Positions 53,066 through 61,774 are shown, numbered from the stretch's first letter. The stretch is 64,000 nt of DNA from Desulfotomaculum sp. (GCA_003513005.1 DOTD01000073.1:62001-126000), one strand, 5' to 3'. The notes: generated by a model from the letters alone, not told the origin. Made by a program: numbers and translations.

Positions 53066-54175
53066 ATGAAATGCTCGAAGGCAAAAAAACTATTTTCCGG
53101 CTATCTCGACGGCGAACTGAAGTCCTCTCAAAAAGGTTTTTTGGAAGAGCATTTATGCACCTGCCCCGACTGCCGGTATGAGTTAGCCAGACTGCGGGCT
53201 TCCATGGAATTGATCCATGGTTTACCGGAAGTCGCCGCGCCGAAAGATTTCTGTGCTCAGGTCTCGGAAAAAATAGCGATTGAGGATAGGCCCAAAAAAC
53301 AGAAGAAGACAGTTAAATGGTTTTTCCCCGGAGAAAGGCTGCGCGCCGGAATCGCACTGGCTGCAGTCCTGGTCCTCGTTTTGGGAATTTCCTCGCTGAT
53401 TTACAGTTCAACAACCGGGCAGGGTCCCGTTGAATTGCTCGGCAAAAAACCAACTTCTCAAAAAGACGAAACACATAAAATCTCGCTTTCCGCCCCCCCT
53501 TCCGCTCAGAAGGTCCCTGACGAAAGCACCTCCACCGGCGCCGGGGAAGCGCCTGCTTTGAGGGCAGAAAAATCCCCTGATAACAACGAACAGGCGCATT
53601 CAGACACTTCATCTCCCGAAGAAGACAACCGATCCCTAAAAAGCGGTGGCGGTTTGGGCGGTTCCATTACGGCTCAGGATATTCCCGCCCTTGAAAGCGA
53701 CAAAGCGCAGCAGCAAAAATGGATAATTACCAAAATCAGCTTGAAACTAAAAACGGACAAAAAGGAAGAGACAATCACCAGGTTAAATACACTCGCCAGT
53801 GAACTGGGCGGCGAGCTGAAATTTGCGCCGGCCCGGGATAACGGCACACAGCTGGAACTGATTGCCCCTTTTGAAAAAACAACCGGGGCTTTAACTGGAA
53901 TTGAATTACTGGGAGAAATTTCTGATAAAAAGCAGGAGGAACAGGATATAACTGAAGAATACTTAATCTTACAAGAACAGGAGGAAAAGCTCCGGCAGGA
54001 AAAAGAAAAATTAACAGCGCCGAACAATTATTCCGGGGGCGCAAATGAAGGAAACAGTTCCTCTCAGGAAGAATTAGACGATCTCCAGCCGGAACTTGAT
54101 CAAACAAGCTTAAGCCTTGAAAAGCTTATGGAGGAGATGAACTCGGTTCATTTCTTGATTAGCATTGTTGAGTAA
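53066..54175 (+). CDS. Zinc-finger anti-sigma factor with DUF4349-like extracytoplasmic part
   Basis: A 369-residue membrane protein. The N-terminal zf-HC2 domain has Cys3 and EEHLCTCPDCRYELARL with the H-x3-C-x2-C zinc site (about residues 28-45), the usual binding part for an ECF sigma factor. One membrane helix follows (about 93-113). The outside part has a low-complexity linker (about 120-215), then KISLKLKTDKKEETITRLNT with GGELKFAPARDNGTQLEL and a coiled coil (about 290-355), similar to DUF4349. It probably holds the sigma factor until a surface signal arrives. Start ATG at 53066. Confidence 0.82.
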   Translation: MKCSKAKKLFSGYLDGELKSSQKGFLEEHLCTCPDCRYELARLRASMELIHGLPEVAAPKDFCAQVSEKIAIEDRPKKQKKTVKWFFPGERLRAGIALAAVLVLVLGISSLIYSSTTGQGPVELLGKKPTSQKDETHKISLSAPPSAQKVPDESTSTGAGEAPALRAEKSPDNNEQAHSDTSSPEEDNRSLKSGGGLGGSITAQDIPALESDKAQQQKWIITKISLKLKTDKKEETITRLNTLASELGGELKFAPARDNGTQLELIAPFEKTTGALTGIELLGEISDKKQEEQDITEEYLILQEQEEKLRQEKEKLTAPNNYSGGANEGNSSSQEELDDLQPELDQTSLSLEKLMEEMNSVHFLISIVE

Positions 54176-54198
54176 AAACTGTTAGGGGGACCAAATCA

Positions 54199-55020
54199 TT
54201 GAGTGATGTTTTCAGACTGGCCTGCTGCCAGCTGAAGGTAGAAAAAGAAAAAGAAAAAGAAAAGAACCTGTCCAAAGCCCGGCTGATGATTGCCGAGGCT
54301 GTAGAAAACGGCGCCCAAATGGTGGTTCTGCCGGAAATGTTCAACTGCCCCTACAGGGCGGAACTGTTCCCCGAATATGCGGAAAGCTACCCGGGCGGCC
54401 CGTCGCTGGAAATGCTTTCTTTAACCGCTAAAGAAAATTCTGTCTACATCGTTGGCGGTTCCATTCCTGAAAGGGAAAACGGCTGCCTTTACAACACAAG
54501 TTTTGTTTTTGATCCGGACGGAAGATTGTTGGGAAGGCACAGAAAGGCACACCTTTTTGATGTAGACTTGCCCGGGGGATCAAAAATCCGGGAGTCCAGC
54601 ACGCTTGACTCCGGAAATCAATCCACCGTAATCCGGACAGAACTGTGCAGCATCGGTGTGGCCATCTGCTACGATATCCGCTTTCCCGAACTTATCCGCC
54701 AGATGGTTTTAAAAGGCGCCCAGGTTGTAATCATACCCGCCACATTTACGTTCACAACAGGCCAGGTTCACTGGAAAATCACCTTCCAGGTAAGGGCAAT
54801 CGACAACCAGGTTTTCACAGTCGGCGCTGCCGCCGCACGTGATTATTCCGAACGCTTTATCGGCTATGCGCATTCCTTGATCTGCGGCCCCTGGGGGGAA
54901 GTACTGGCCGAAGCCGGAGAAGAAGAAGAAATAATCTACTCGGAAATCAATCTGCAGCGCCTTGAGAAAGTCCGGCAGGAACTTCCTTTGCTGAGGCGCC
55001 TGCGTAAAGACTTGTATTAA
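54199..55020 (+). CDS. Carbon-nitrogen hydrolase, omega-amidase (Nit2) type
   Basis: A 273-residue nitrilase-superfamily amidase. The Glu-Lys-Cys triad is visible in VVLPEMFNCPYR, GRHRKAHLFDVDLPGG and IGVAICYDIRFPELIRQM. DIRFPEL and the NCPY segment are typical of omega-amidases that hydrolyse 2-oxoglutaramate or 2-oxosuccinamate. It starts at TTG 54199, nine bases after AGGGGG. It follows the anti-sigma gene by 23 bases, so the sigma operon may include it. The substrate is inferred by resemblance only. Confidence 0.88.
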   Translation: MSDVFRLACCQLKVEKEKEKEKNLSKARLMIAEAVENGAQMVVLPEMFNCPYRAELFPEYAESYPGGPSLEMLSLTAKENSVYIVGGSIPERENGCLYNTSFVFDPDGRLLGRHRKAHLFDVDLPGGSKIRESSTLDSGNQSTVIRTELCSIGVAICYDIRFPELIRQMVLKGAQVVIIPATFTFTTGQVHWKITFQVRAIDNQVFTVGAAAARDYSERFIGYAHSLICGPWGEVLAEAGEEEEIIYSEINLQRLEKVRQELPLLRRLRKDLY

Positions 55021-55056
55021 AATCTAAAAAAGGCCGCATCAAAGGAGGCTATAAAA

Positions 55057-56148
55057 ATGCTGACAGTCGGATTGGTAGGCCTTCCGGCGGTTGGAAAAAC
55101 AACTATCTTCAACCTGTTGACCCAGACCGGAGCACAGACCAGCGATTTCATGTCCGGTAAATTCGAAACAAATACGGGAGCGGCCAAAGTTCCTGACCCG
55201 CGAATTGATTTCTTGACCCAGCTGTGCAACCCCCGCCGGACAGTTTACGCACAAATCATGTGCAGTGATGTTCCCGGGCTGACCAGCGGGACAAACCAGG
55301 GAAAGGGCGGCGGCAACCAGTTCCTTGACGGAATCCGCAATGTCGATCTGCTGATTCAGATTGTCCGCACCTTTGATAACCCGGAATTGCCGCACGTTTA
55401 CAGCAATATTGATCCTTTAAGGGATCTTGAAACGGTTGATCTTGAACTTCTCCTCGCCGACCTTGACATTGTCGAAAAGCGAATCCAGCGCATTGAGGGA
55501 GGTAAAAAGATTACCAAAGAATCTGCGGCGGAACTGCCGCTGTTAAAAAAGTGCCGCTCGGCCATGGAAACAGGTGTAACTCCCGCTAAAGCCGGCCTTA
55601 CCGGGGAAGAACGGGCGATGCTGATGATCCCCAGCTTCTTTACCGAAAAACCTCAGATAGTTGTCGTCAACACTGACGAAAACCAATTTAAAGAAAAAAG
55701 TTATCCCGGGAAGACAGAACTTGAAGCCCTTGCGGATACGCGCGGGACAACTGTAATCGAAATCTGCGGACAGCTTGAAATGGAGATTGGTATGCTTGAC
55801 CCCGCCGAGCAGGCAATGTTTCTAACTGACCTTGATGTTGGGGAACTTGGGACGGCGCGGCTGTCCAGAGCCGCATATCAGCAGTTAAACCTCATCTCCT
55901 TCTTTACGATTGGTCCCGACGAGGTGAAGGCATGGACAATAAGCCGGGGAACCAATGCCAGGCAGGCTGCGGGAAAAATACATTCAGATATAGAACGGGG
56001 TTTTATCCGGGCTGAAGTGACTAAATACCGTGATTTGTTTGAACTTGGCTCGGTGAACAAAGTGAAGGAAAAAGGAATGTCAAGGCTGGAAGGAAAAGAA
56101 TATATCGTCGAAGACGGGGACATAATTAACTTCCGGTTCAATGTATAA
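55057..56148 (+). CDS. ychF: YchF/OLA1-family nucleotide-binding protein
   Basis: A 363-residue Obg-like P-loop protein. The P-loop is GLVGLPAVGKTTIFNLLTQT and switch region G3 DVPGLTSG. The G4 position reads VVVNTDENQF, the NxxE form found in YchF/OLA1, which prefers ATP. A central coiled coil (about residues 130-180) and a C-terminal TGS domain (about 280-363, ISFFTIGPDEVKAWTISRGT) complete it. The family binds ribosomes and takes part in stress and redox responses. The start ATG 55057 follows AAAGGAGG. It converges with pyrE at a five-base gap. Confidence 0.93.
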   Translation: MLTVGLVGLPAVGKTTIFNLLTQTGAQTSDFMSGKFETNTGAAKVPDPRIDFLTQLCNPRRTVYAQIMCSDVPGLTSGTNQGKGGGNQFLDGIRNVDLLIQIVRTFDNPELPHVYSNIDPLRDLETVDLELLLADLDIVEKRIQRIEGGKKITKESAAELPLLKKCRSAMETGVTPAKAGLTGEERAMLMIPSFFTEKPQIVVVNTDENQFKEKSYPGKTELEALADTRGTTVIEICGQLEMEIGMLDPAEQAMFLTDLDVGELGTARLSRAAYQQLNLISFFTIGPDEVKAWTISRGTNARQAAGKIHSDIERGFIRAEVTKYRDLFELGSVNKVKEKGMSRLEGKEYIVEDGDIINFRFNV

Positions 56149-56153
56149 AATCC

Positions 56154-56720
56154 CTATACAAAATCCTTGATGTTAAAGATGGGATCTACTTCGATGCCCA
56201 TCTTTTCAATCTTTTCCGTCCCTCCCTCGCGGCGGTCGACTAAGGTCACCACCTTAACAACTTTACAGCCAACTTCCCGGACGGTTTCAATCGCTTTAAT
56301 AATTGACCCCCCGCTGGTGATAACATCGTCAAGAACAACCACACGATCGCCTGCTGTAAGCTGCGGCCCCTCAATAACCCTTTTTGTACCGTGCTTTTTT
56401 ACCGCCTCGCGGACGATAAACAACTTAACGTCCATCCCTTCCAGGTAAAGAACCGGCGCCAACGAGCCAACCATCGGATCAGCCCCCAGAGTAGGGCCTC
56501 CTATAGCCTGGATTTGAATATATTTGACTTTTTCAAGAATAGCCCTGGCTACCAGGTATGCCCCCTGAGGATGCAGGGTTACTTGTTTTCCGTCAAAATA
56601 ACAAGTACTTTCCTTCCCGCTGGAAAGAATAAAGCTGCCAAATCTAAAGGACCTTTCCCTGACCAGTTCTTTTAAAAGTTCCCTGTCTCCCTGTGGATCA
56701 CCTTTTGCTAAACCAGGCAT
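56154..56720 (-). CDS. pyrE: Orotate phosphoribosyltransferase
   Basis: A 188-residue type I phosphoribosyltransferase that makes OMP from orotate and PRPP. FGSFILSSGKESTCYFDGKQ is the N-terminal hood region, and DRVVVLDDVITSGGSIIKAI is the PRPP-binding motif. It is not in a pyr operon. Instead its start codon lies inside the end of the macrodomain gene (13-base overlap), suggesting translational coupling. The ATG at 56720 is the only good start. Confidence 0.93.
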   Translation of the reverse strand: MPGLAKGDPQGDRELLKELVRERSFRFGSFILSSGKESTCYFDGKQVTLHPQGAYLVARAILEKVKYIQIQAIGGPTLGADPMVGSLAPVLYLEGMDVKLFIVREAVKKHGTKRVIEGPQLTAGDRVVVLDDVITSGGSIIKAIETVREVGCKVVKVVTLVDRREGGTEKIEKMGIEVDPIFNIKDFV

Positions 56721-57247
56721 CTCAACACATCCTCGTATATTTTAAGGTCCTGCTCACTAAAAAGCACAAACCGGATCTCTTTGACCAGATGGTTCTGGCA
56801 AAAATCAAAAACTGTGGAAAGCGCTATTCTGGCGGCACGTTTGATGGGAAAGCCATATGCCCCGGTGCTTACCGAAGGAAATGAAATCGTGGAAATACCT
56901 TTCTCCCACGCCAAAGACAGGCTGGTCAGGCAGGAACTCCTCAACAGTTCGTCTTCCCCGCTGTTCCCGCCTCTCCAGACAGGACCAACCGTGTGAATAA
57001 CATATCTGGCTTTCAGATTGCCCCCGGTGGTAATCACCGCCTCACCTGCAGGCAGCCTTCCCTGCCTGGCGACTATCTGTTTGCATTCTTCAAGTATTTT
57101 TGGACCACCGGCCCTGTGGATTGCCCCGTCAACCCCGCCGCCGCCCATCAAACTTGAATTGGCCGCGTTGACAACCGCTTCCGTATCCTGTTGCGTGATG
57201 TCGCCTCTGACAAGAACCAGAAGTGTTTTAACCACGTAAATTTCCAA
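56708..57247 (-). CDS. Macrodomain protein, O-acetyl-ADP-ribose deacetylase type
   Basis: A 179-residue MacroD/YmdB-like protein. The ADP-ribose-binding residues are in RGDITQQDTEAVVNAANSSL and the glycine-rich GGGGVDGAIHRAGG. The phosphate loop is PSVSTGAYGFPIKRAARIAL. It should hydrolyse O-acetyl-ADP-ribose or mono-ADP-ribosyl bonds in the cytoplasm. The start is TTG at 57247, ten bases after AAAGGAGG. It is followed by pyrE with overlap. Confidence 0.93.
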   Translation of the reverse strand: MEIYVVKTLLVLVRGDITQQDTEAVVNAANSSLMGGGGVDGAIHRAGGPKILEECKQIVARQGRLPAGEAVITTGGNLKARYVIHTVGPVWRGGNSGEDELLRSSCLTSLSLAWEKGISTISFPSVSTGAYGFPIKRAARIALSTVFDFCQNHLVKEIRFVLFSEQDLKIYEDVLRCLV

Positions 57248-57287
57248 AAATCAAAAACCTCCTTTAAAAATGCAAAGCTTAGCTGCG

Positions 57288-57560
57288 CTATTCCGCCGGG
57301 AGCCGCCGCAATTCAAAGATAACAGTGTTGTCAGGATCGGGACAAGCCCAAGTTGTAACTTCACTATTCTGCGCCCAGGGAAAATTTCCTCCATAAAGCA
57401 ATGCCGCAACCGCAGAGCGCAGCGAATCATATGCAAACTGGCAGAGGCCGCCGGGCATATACTGAGAGAATTCAAAACTGTCGCCGACTTTATGACCGTA
57501 AGAGCAACCGTTTTCGCCCCTGATTTCAACTATTGTGGCTATAACTTTATATTTATACAA
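57288..57560 (-). CDS. TIGR04076-family small protein
   Basis: About 90 residues from TTG 57560, eight bases after a run of six G. The pattern LYKYKVIATIVEIRGENGCS, HKVGDSFEF, PGGLCQFAYDSLRSAVAALL and WACPDPDNTVIFELRRL matches the TIGR04076 family of anaerobes, whose function is unknown. Three cysteines are conserved and could bind metal. The frame is open to 57620, but that extension lacks a ribosome binding site and exceeds the family length. It is 40 bases upstream of the macrodomain gene. Confidence 0.78.
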   Translation of the reverse strand: MYKYKVIATIVEIRGENGCSYGHKVGDSFEFSQYMPGGLCQFAYDSLRSAVAALLYGGNFPWAQNSEVTTWACPDPDNTVIFELRRLPAE

Positions 57561-57620
57561 GAACTTGTCCCCCCTGTCAGTAGTAATATGGATTGTATTT
57601 AATTTCGATATCATCCTCAA

Positions 57621-57813
57621 CTGTCTGCATGAACTGCCTACGTGCTCAAGTTCGCCTCAGGACATCATTGTCACAGTTCGCTCAGGCGCCCGTGCCGGCA
57701 ACTCCAACGGTTCGCTTCGAACAGGACCAAGCGGCGCTGCTTTAGAAGGCAAGGCAGGCAGCATATTATACCCGTGACACAAGGGGACACAGGACATTCC
57801 CTTGTGTCCATTG
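57621..57813. repeat. GC-rich intergenic segment with REP-like hairpin
   Basis: No coding evidence is seen on either strand. The segment has a different composition from its surroundings. At 57771-57813 it carries a large dyad, GACACAAGGG...CCCTTGTGTC, flanked by GTGA and TCAC. This resembles the REP-like palindromes scattered in Peptococcaceae genomes. Two TTCGCyTCAGG-type short repeats also occur (57652 and 57678 areas). On the minus strand the hairpin could end the leuA-peptidase transcript. Confidence 0.4.
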
Positions 57814-58833
57814 TCACCGCTCAACTTCTTTGCAGATGTCCCGGTAAGCGGGAATCCCGTCCACCGGCCAGGCGGCGCGGATAGCCCTGCGGACTGCCGT
57901 TTCCAGTACCCTGGCCGCAAATGCGCCGATCAGGCTCGCATCTGCGGGAACTTTTCCGGTGGCGAGGGCAAAAGTAATATCCCCGTCATATTCCGTGTGC
58001 GCGGGCTCGATACAGCGGGCAAGGCCTGTATTGGCCATCTGGGCAACTTTACTTGCCTGCTCTTTGGTTAACAAAGCAGAAGTTACAACAGCGGCAAGAG
58101 TCGTATTTATACCGACACCCGGGTCTTGAGAATTCCACGAGCAGGATACTCCCTTCTTCCAGACGGACATTGTGGAATACATCTGTCCCGTTTTCCTGTC
58201 CCTTGGCCCAACCATCAGCTTTCCGTTCTCATCAAGGATATCACCCAGAGCATTGACCGCAACAACAGCAGACACTGTCAATCCGTTTCCAAGGTCTTCC
58301 CACCAGGCCCCGAGGCCTGATTTAATACGGTAATCCTTGCTCAGTATTTTACAAACCGTCGCGCCTGTTCCCGCTCCGACATTCCCTTCTTCGACATACC
58401 CGCTTTTTGCATTGCAGCACGCCTCATAACCCATGGCCTTATCGGGCCGGACGCGGCAGTCCCCAATCCCGAGGTCGAACAAGACAGCGGCGGGAACGAT
58501 AGGCACAGTAAACCCCGCCGCTGTCTTAAAACCTATTTTCCTTTCTTCCAGCCAAGCCATTACTCCGCCGGCAGCATCCAAGCCAAAGGCGCTCCCGCCT
58601 GTAAGCAGTAAACCGTGCACCTGGTCAACCCGCTGCATGGGCTTAAGCAGTTCTATCTCACGGCTGCCGGTAGCGGAACCCCGGACATCCACCCCGCCCA
58701 CAGCGCCGTCTTCTATAATAATAACTGTACAACCCGTAAGGGCCTTGCTGTTTGTCGCATGGCCCACCTTCACCGAAGGATCGGGATCAAAGTTGACAGT
58801 ATGTTCCACCGGGTCTACACCCTCCGTCTCCAT
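57814..58833 (-). CDS. P1-family aminopeptidase/D-esterase (DmpA type)
   Basis: A 339-residue DmpA/P1-type hydrolase with an Ntn-like self-processing fold. Signatures are VGHATNSKALTGCTVIIIED, LLTGGSAFGLDAAGGVMAWL, GNVGAGTGATVCKIL and GVGINTTLAAVVTSALLTKE, the last holding the expected cleavage and nucleophile area. Relatives release N-terminal amino acids, some D-specific. It starts six bases after leuA and is probably read from the leucine T-box transcript. The start ATG 58833 has AGGGCGG nearby. GTG 58809 after GGAGGG is an alternative. Confidence 0.87.
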   Translation of the reverse strand: METEGVDPVEHTVNFDPDPSVKVGHATNSKALTGCTVIIIEDGAVGGVDVRGSATGSREIELLKPMQRVDQVHGLLLTGGSAFGLDAAGGVMAWLEERKIGFKTAAGFTVPIVPAAVLFDLGIGDCRVRPDKAMGYEACCNAKSGYVEEGNVGAGTGATVCKILSKDYRIKSGLGAWWEDLGNGLTVSAVVAVNALGDILDENGKLMVGPRDRKTGQMYSTMSVWKKGVSCSWNSQDPGVGINTTLAAVVTSALLTKEQASKVAQMANTGLARCIEPAHTEYDGDITFALATGKVPADASLIGAFAARVLETAVRRAIRAAWPVDGIPAYRDICKEVER

Positions 58834-58838
58834 CCGCC

Positions 58839-60362
58839 CTAAGAACTGGAAACCGGCTGGGCTACGGCTTTAGCCAGCGCATTTACATATGCTTTTGCGC
58901 TGGCCTCGATTACGTCTGTGCTGAGCCCGTGCCCGACATATAGCCTGGAGTCGTTTGTCTTTATTTTGACTGTCGCGTCCCCCATGGCGTCTTTTCCTTT
59001 GGTTATTGATTTTAAAGAATAATCTTCCAGTGTAACCTCACATCCGACAAGACGGTCGATAGCGTTAAAAACAGCGTCAACAGGGCCGTTGCCGCAGGCT
59101 GCGTCCGTAATAACATTGCCACTTAAGTCAAGTTCAACCGTGGCCATAGCCCTGGAAGGACCCGCCGTGCTTACCGAAAAGCTTTTCAAAATAATATTCT
59201 CGCCGCCGTTCGTCCCTTCCTTATTGCCCATTAAGGCATGAAGGTCTTCGTCAAAAATTTCCTGCTTCTGGTCTGCGAGAATTAAAAAATTCTCGTATGC
59301 TTTATTTAAAGCAGATTCCTCCAGTTGGTACCCGAGTTCCTCCAGGCAATGCCGCAAAGCATGGCGGCCAGACCTTGCCGTCAGCACAATTTTATTTTGA
59401 GAAATACCGATCACCGAAGGGTCAATAATCTCATAGGTTGACCTTTCCTTTAAAACCCCGTCCTGATGGATGCCCGAGGCATGCATAAAGGCGTTCTCAC
59501 CTACAATCGCCTTATGCGCGGGGACCTGGACACCGGTTATTTTTGAAACCAGCCTGCTGGTCCGGGCTATCTCCTTGTAATTAACAGTGGTATTGATTCC
59601 AAAGCGGGATGGCTGCGTATAAATTGACATGATTACCTCTTCAAGGGCTGTATTACCCGCACGCTCGCCGATTCCATTGATCGTTCCCTCGACTTGTGAA
59701 GCGCCTGCCTTTATTCCCGCCAATGCGTTGGCGGTAGCCATTCCAAGATCATTATGGCAGTGAACGCTTACGATAACTTTATCCATTCCTTCAACGTTGT
59801 TCATTAACCAGGTGATCAGTTCCCCGTATTCCCAGGGCATCGCATAACCGACCGTATCGGGTATATTAATAACCGTAGCTCCCGCCTTAATCACACCGGA
59901 AACAACCCGGGCCAGTATTTCCGGTTCGGTACGAAAGGCGTCTTCGGAGTAATATTCCACATCCTGAACAAATTTTTTAGCATGCTTTACGGCGCCGACG
60001 GCCATTTCTATGCCTTGTTCCAGTGTAACACCCAACTTAAACTGCCGGTGAATCGGAGACAGGGCCAGGCCAGTGTGTATCCTGGGCTGCTGCGCATCCT
60101 TCAACGCTTCCCAGCAGAGATCGATATCCTTGATTACGGCGCGGGTAAGTCCGCAAATTGTAACACCCTTAATTTCCCTGGCTAATTGTTCAACCGCCTT
60201 GAAATCTCCCGGCGAGGAAGCGGGAAAACCGGCCTCAATAACGTCGACACCCAGGTGGACAAGCTGCCTTCCAATTTCAAGTTTCTCCCGGATATTAAGG
60301 GTTATCCCCAGGGATTGTTCCCCATCTCTTAGGGTAGTGTCAAAAACATATAATTTACGCAT
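58839..60362 (-). CDS. leuA: 2-isopropylmalate synthase
   Basis: A 507-residue LeuA that condenses 2-oxoisovalerate with acetyl-CoA, the first step of leucine synthesis. The catalytic TIM barrel starts with FDTTLRDGEQSLGITLN. The metal-binding HCHNDLG follows in VIVSVHCHNDLGMATANAL, and GIGERAGNTALEEV is typical. The C-terminal allosteric LeuA_dimer domain (about residues 375-500) allows feedback by leucine. It lies downstream of a T-box, so it is induced when charged tRNA-Leu is scarce. Other leu genes are not in this window. Confidence 0.96.
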   Translation of the reverse strand: MRKLYVFDTTLRDGEQSLGITLNIREKLEIGRQLVHLGVDVIEAGFPASSPGDFKAVEQLAREIKGVTICGLTRAVIKDIDLCWEALKDAQQPRIHTGLALSPIHRQFKLGVTLEQGIEMAVGAVKHAKKFVQDVEYYSEDAFRTEPEILARVVSGVIKAGATVINIPDTVGYAMPWEYGELITWLMNNVEGMDKVIVSVHCHNDLGMATANALAGIKAGASQVEGTINGIGERAGNTALEEVIMSIYTQPSRFGINTTVNYKEIARTSRLVSKITGVQVPAHKAIVGENAFMHASGIHQDGVLKERSTYEIIDPSVIGISQNKIVLTARSGRHALRHCLEELGYQLEESALNKAYENFLILADQKQEIFDEDLHALMGNKEGTNGGENIILKSFSVSTAGPSRAMATVELDLSGNVITDAACGNGPVDAVFNAIDRLVGCEVTLEDYSLKSITKGKDAMGDATVKIKTNDSRLYVGHGLSTDVIEASAKAYVNALAKAVAQPVSSS

Positions 60363-60401
60363 TGATCCTGCCTCCTGTAAATAATACTGAGCCTATTTGG
60401 A

Positions 60402-60702
60402 AAAATAAAAATCCCTTCGTCCCGTTGAGACGAAGGGGATTTCTTCGCGGTACCACTCAACTTAACGGCTAAGATCAATAAAACACATCTAGCCGCTCGC
60501 TTATTATAAAGTACGGGAAAAGAACAACCTTTCCGATACTCCCTTTCTTTTAACGGCGAAAGCTCCGTCCGAGCCTACTCTTTAAAATTTCGGCCGGCAT
60601 CTCCAGGGGGAGTTCAGCACCGTGTAAAGACCCCCTTGCACCAGCCGGAGGCTCTCTGCGACTTTACTTAACGGCGCTTACTATTCCCTATCATCGCGAT
60701 TT
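60402..60702 (-). ncRNA. T-box leader controlling leuA, Leu (CTC) specifier
   Basis: On the minus strand the leader contains an AGAGAGCC-type start of stem I and a loop with GAACTC, where CTC (60612-60610) is the likely specifier codon. The invariant T-box core GAGTGGTACCGCG (60458-60446) and a terminator hairpin with AATCCC/GGATT and CTTCGTC/GACGAAG arms plus a T run (60435-60402) follow. The layout matches amino-acid-responsive T-box RNAs, and leucine fits the downstream gene. This accounts for most of the 414-base gap. Confidence 0.92.
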
Positions 60703-60703
60703 A

Positions 60704-60732
60704 ATTATAACATTTACTTTATAATTTAACAA
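60704..60732 (-). promoter_or_regulatory. Sigma-A promoter for the leuA T-box transcript
   Basis: Minus-strand TTGTTA (60732-60727), 17 bases, TATAAT (60709-60704). A second possible pair starting with TTGACA lies just upstream. Confidence 0.5.
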
Positions 60733-60776
60733 TTTTACGTTCGTGTGTCAAGATTCTTTTAACTGTTCAGCAAAGA

Positions 60777-61757
60777 TTAAGCTAAGATCTTTTTAAATTC
60801 AGCAGTAAGAATCGGCACAACATTGAAAAGGTCTCCGACAATACCGAAATCGGCTACTTTGAAGATGTTGGCTTCCGGATCCTTGTTAACCGCAACGATG
60901 CATTTGGATGAACCCATTCCAGCAAGGTGCTGGATAGCTCCTGAGATACCGCAGGCAATATAAAGTGTCGGGGAGACTGTTTTTCCAGTCTGTCCGACCT
61001 GAATGCTCTGAGGAACCCAACCCGCATCGACAGCTGCGCGGGAAGCGCCCACAGCAGCGCCGACTACATCGGCTAAAGCTTCCAGGATGGGGAAGTTCTC
61101 CGGGCCCTTCATGCCGCGGCCGCCTGAAACAATAACATCAGCCTCAGTGAGCTCGGGGCGGGAACTTACCTGGAGCACGATGTCCTTGATAACCTGGCGG
61201 ACATCTCCGACATTTGCTGAAACAGCCACAACCTCGGCTGTTTTGCCGGCCGCGGGGGCGTCTATCGGCAGAACATTGGGACGTATTGTTGCGATAGCCG
61301 GACGAGCTTCCGGAATGGATACTTTAATGACAGCCTTACCGGCATAAATGGGACGGGTGAAAACAAGCTGCCCGTTTTCTACTTCAACGTTAATGCAGTC
61401 GCTTGCTGCGCCGGTCCCCAGACGCTGGGCCAACTGTGCCGCCAAATCACGGCCGCGAATTGAAAAACCTAACAGGAAGGCGCTGGGCTGCTGCTCTTGC
61501 AGTATGGATCCAATTACGTTCGTAAACGCATCGGTAGTAAACTTTTCCAAAGCGTCGCTCTCTGCGACAAATACTTTATCGGCGCCGTATTCGCCAAGAG
61601 CGGCGGCTAATCCGGAAACGCCTTTCCCGGCCATAATCGCGCATACTTCCTCGCCCAATGCGTTGGCTGCTTTGCGCGCCGCACATAACAATTCATAAGT
61701 TACCTTTTTTACTTTTCCGTCTTTAACCTCTGCAAATACAAAAATTCCTTTTGCCAT
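60777..61757 (-). CDS. etfA: Electron transfer flavoprotein alpha subunit
   Basis: A 326-residue EtfA. The C-terminal FAD-binding domain is complete: VSGGRGMKGPENFPILEALA, GASRAAVDAGWVPQSIQVGQ, then TGKTVSPTLYIACGISGAIQ and HLAGMGSSKCIVAVNKDPEA. With EtfB it passes electrons between acyl-CoA dehydrogenases and other redox carriers. It is separated from etfB by 17 bases. No dehydrogenase gene is present in this window, so the partner is not shown. Start ATG 61757 after GGAGGG. Confidence 0.96.
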   Translation of the reverse strand: MAKGIFVFAEVKDGKVKKVTYELLCAARKAANALGEEVCAIMAGKGVSGLAAALGEYGADKVFVAESDALEKFTTDAFTNVIGSILQEQQPSAFLLGFSIRGRDLAAQLAQRLGTGAASDCINVEVENGQLVFTRPIYAGKAVIKVSIPEARPAIATIRPNVLPIDAPAAGKTAEVVAVSANVGDVRQVIKDIVLQVSSRPELTEADVIVSGGRGMKGPENFPILEALADVVGAAVGASRAAVDAGWVPQSIQVGQTGKTVSPTLYIACGISGAIQHLAGMGSSKCIVAVNKDPEANIFKVADFGIVGDLFNVVPILTAEFKKILA

Positions 61758-61774
61758 CTATTATATAACCCTCC

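Noticed and set aside
57535..57884. Overlapping ORFs of 80-87 codons on both strands between the TIGR04076 gene and the P1 peptidase
   Set aside because: They lack ribosome binding sites, overlap known genes and the hairpin repeat, and have low-complexity translations.
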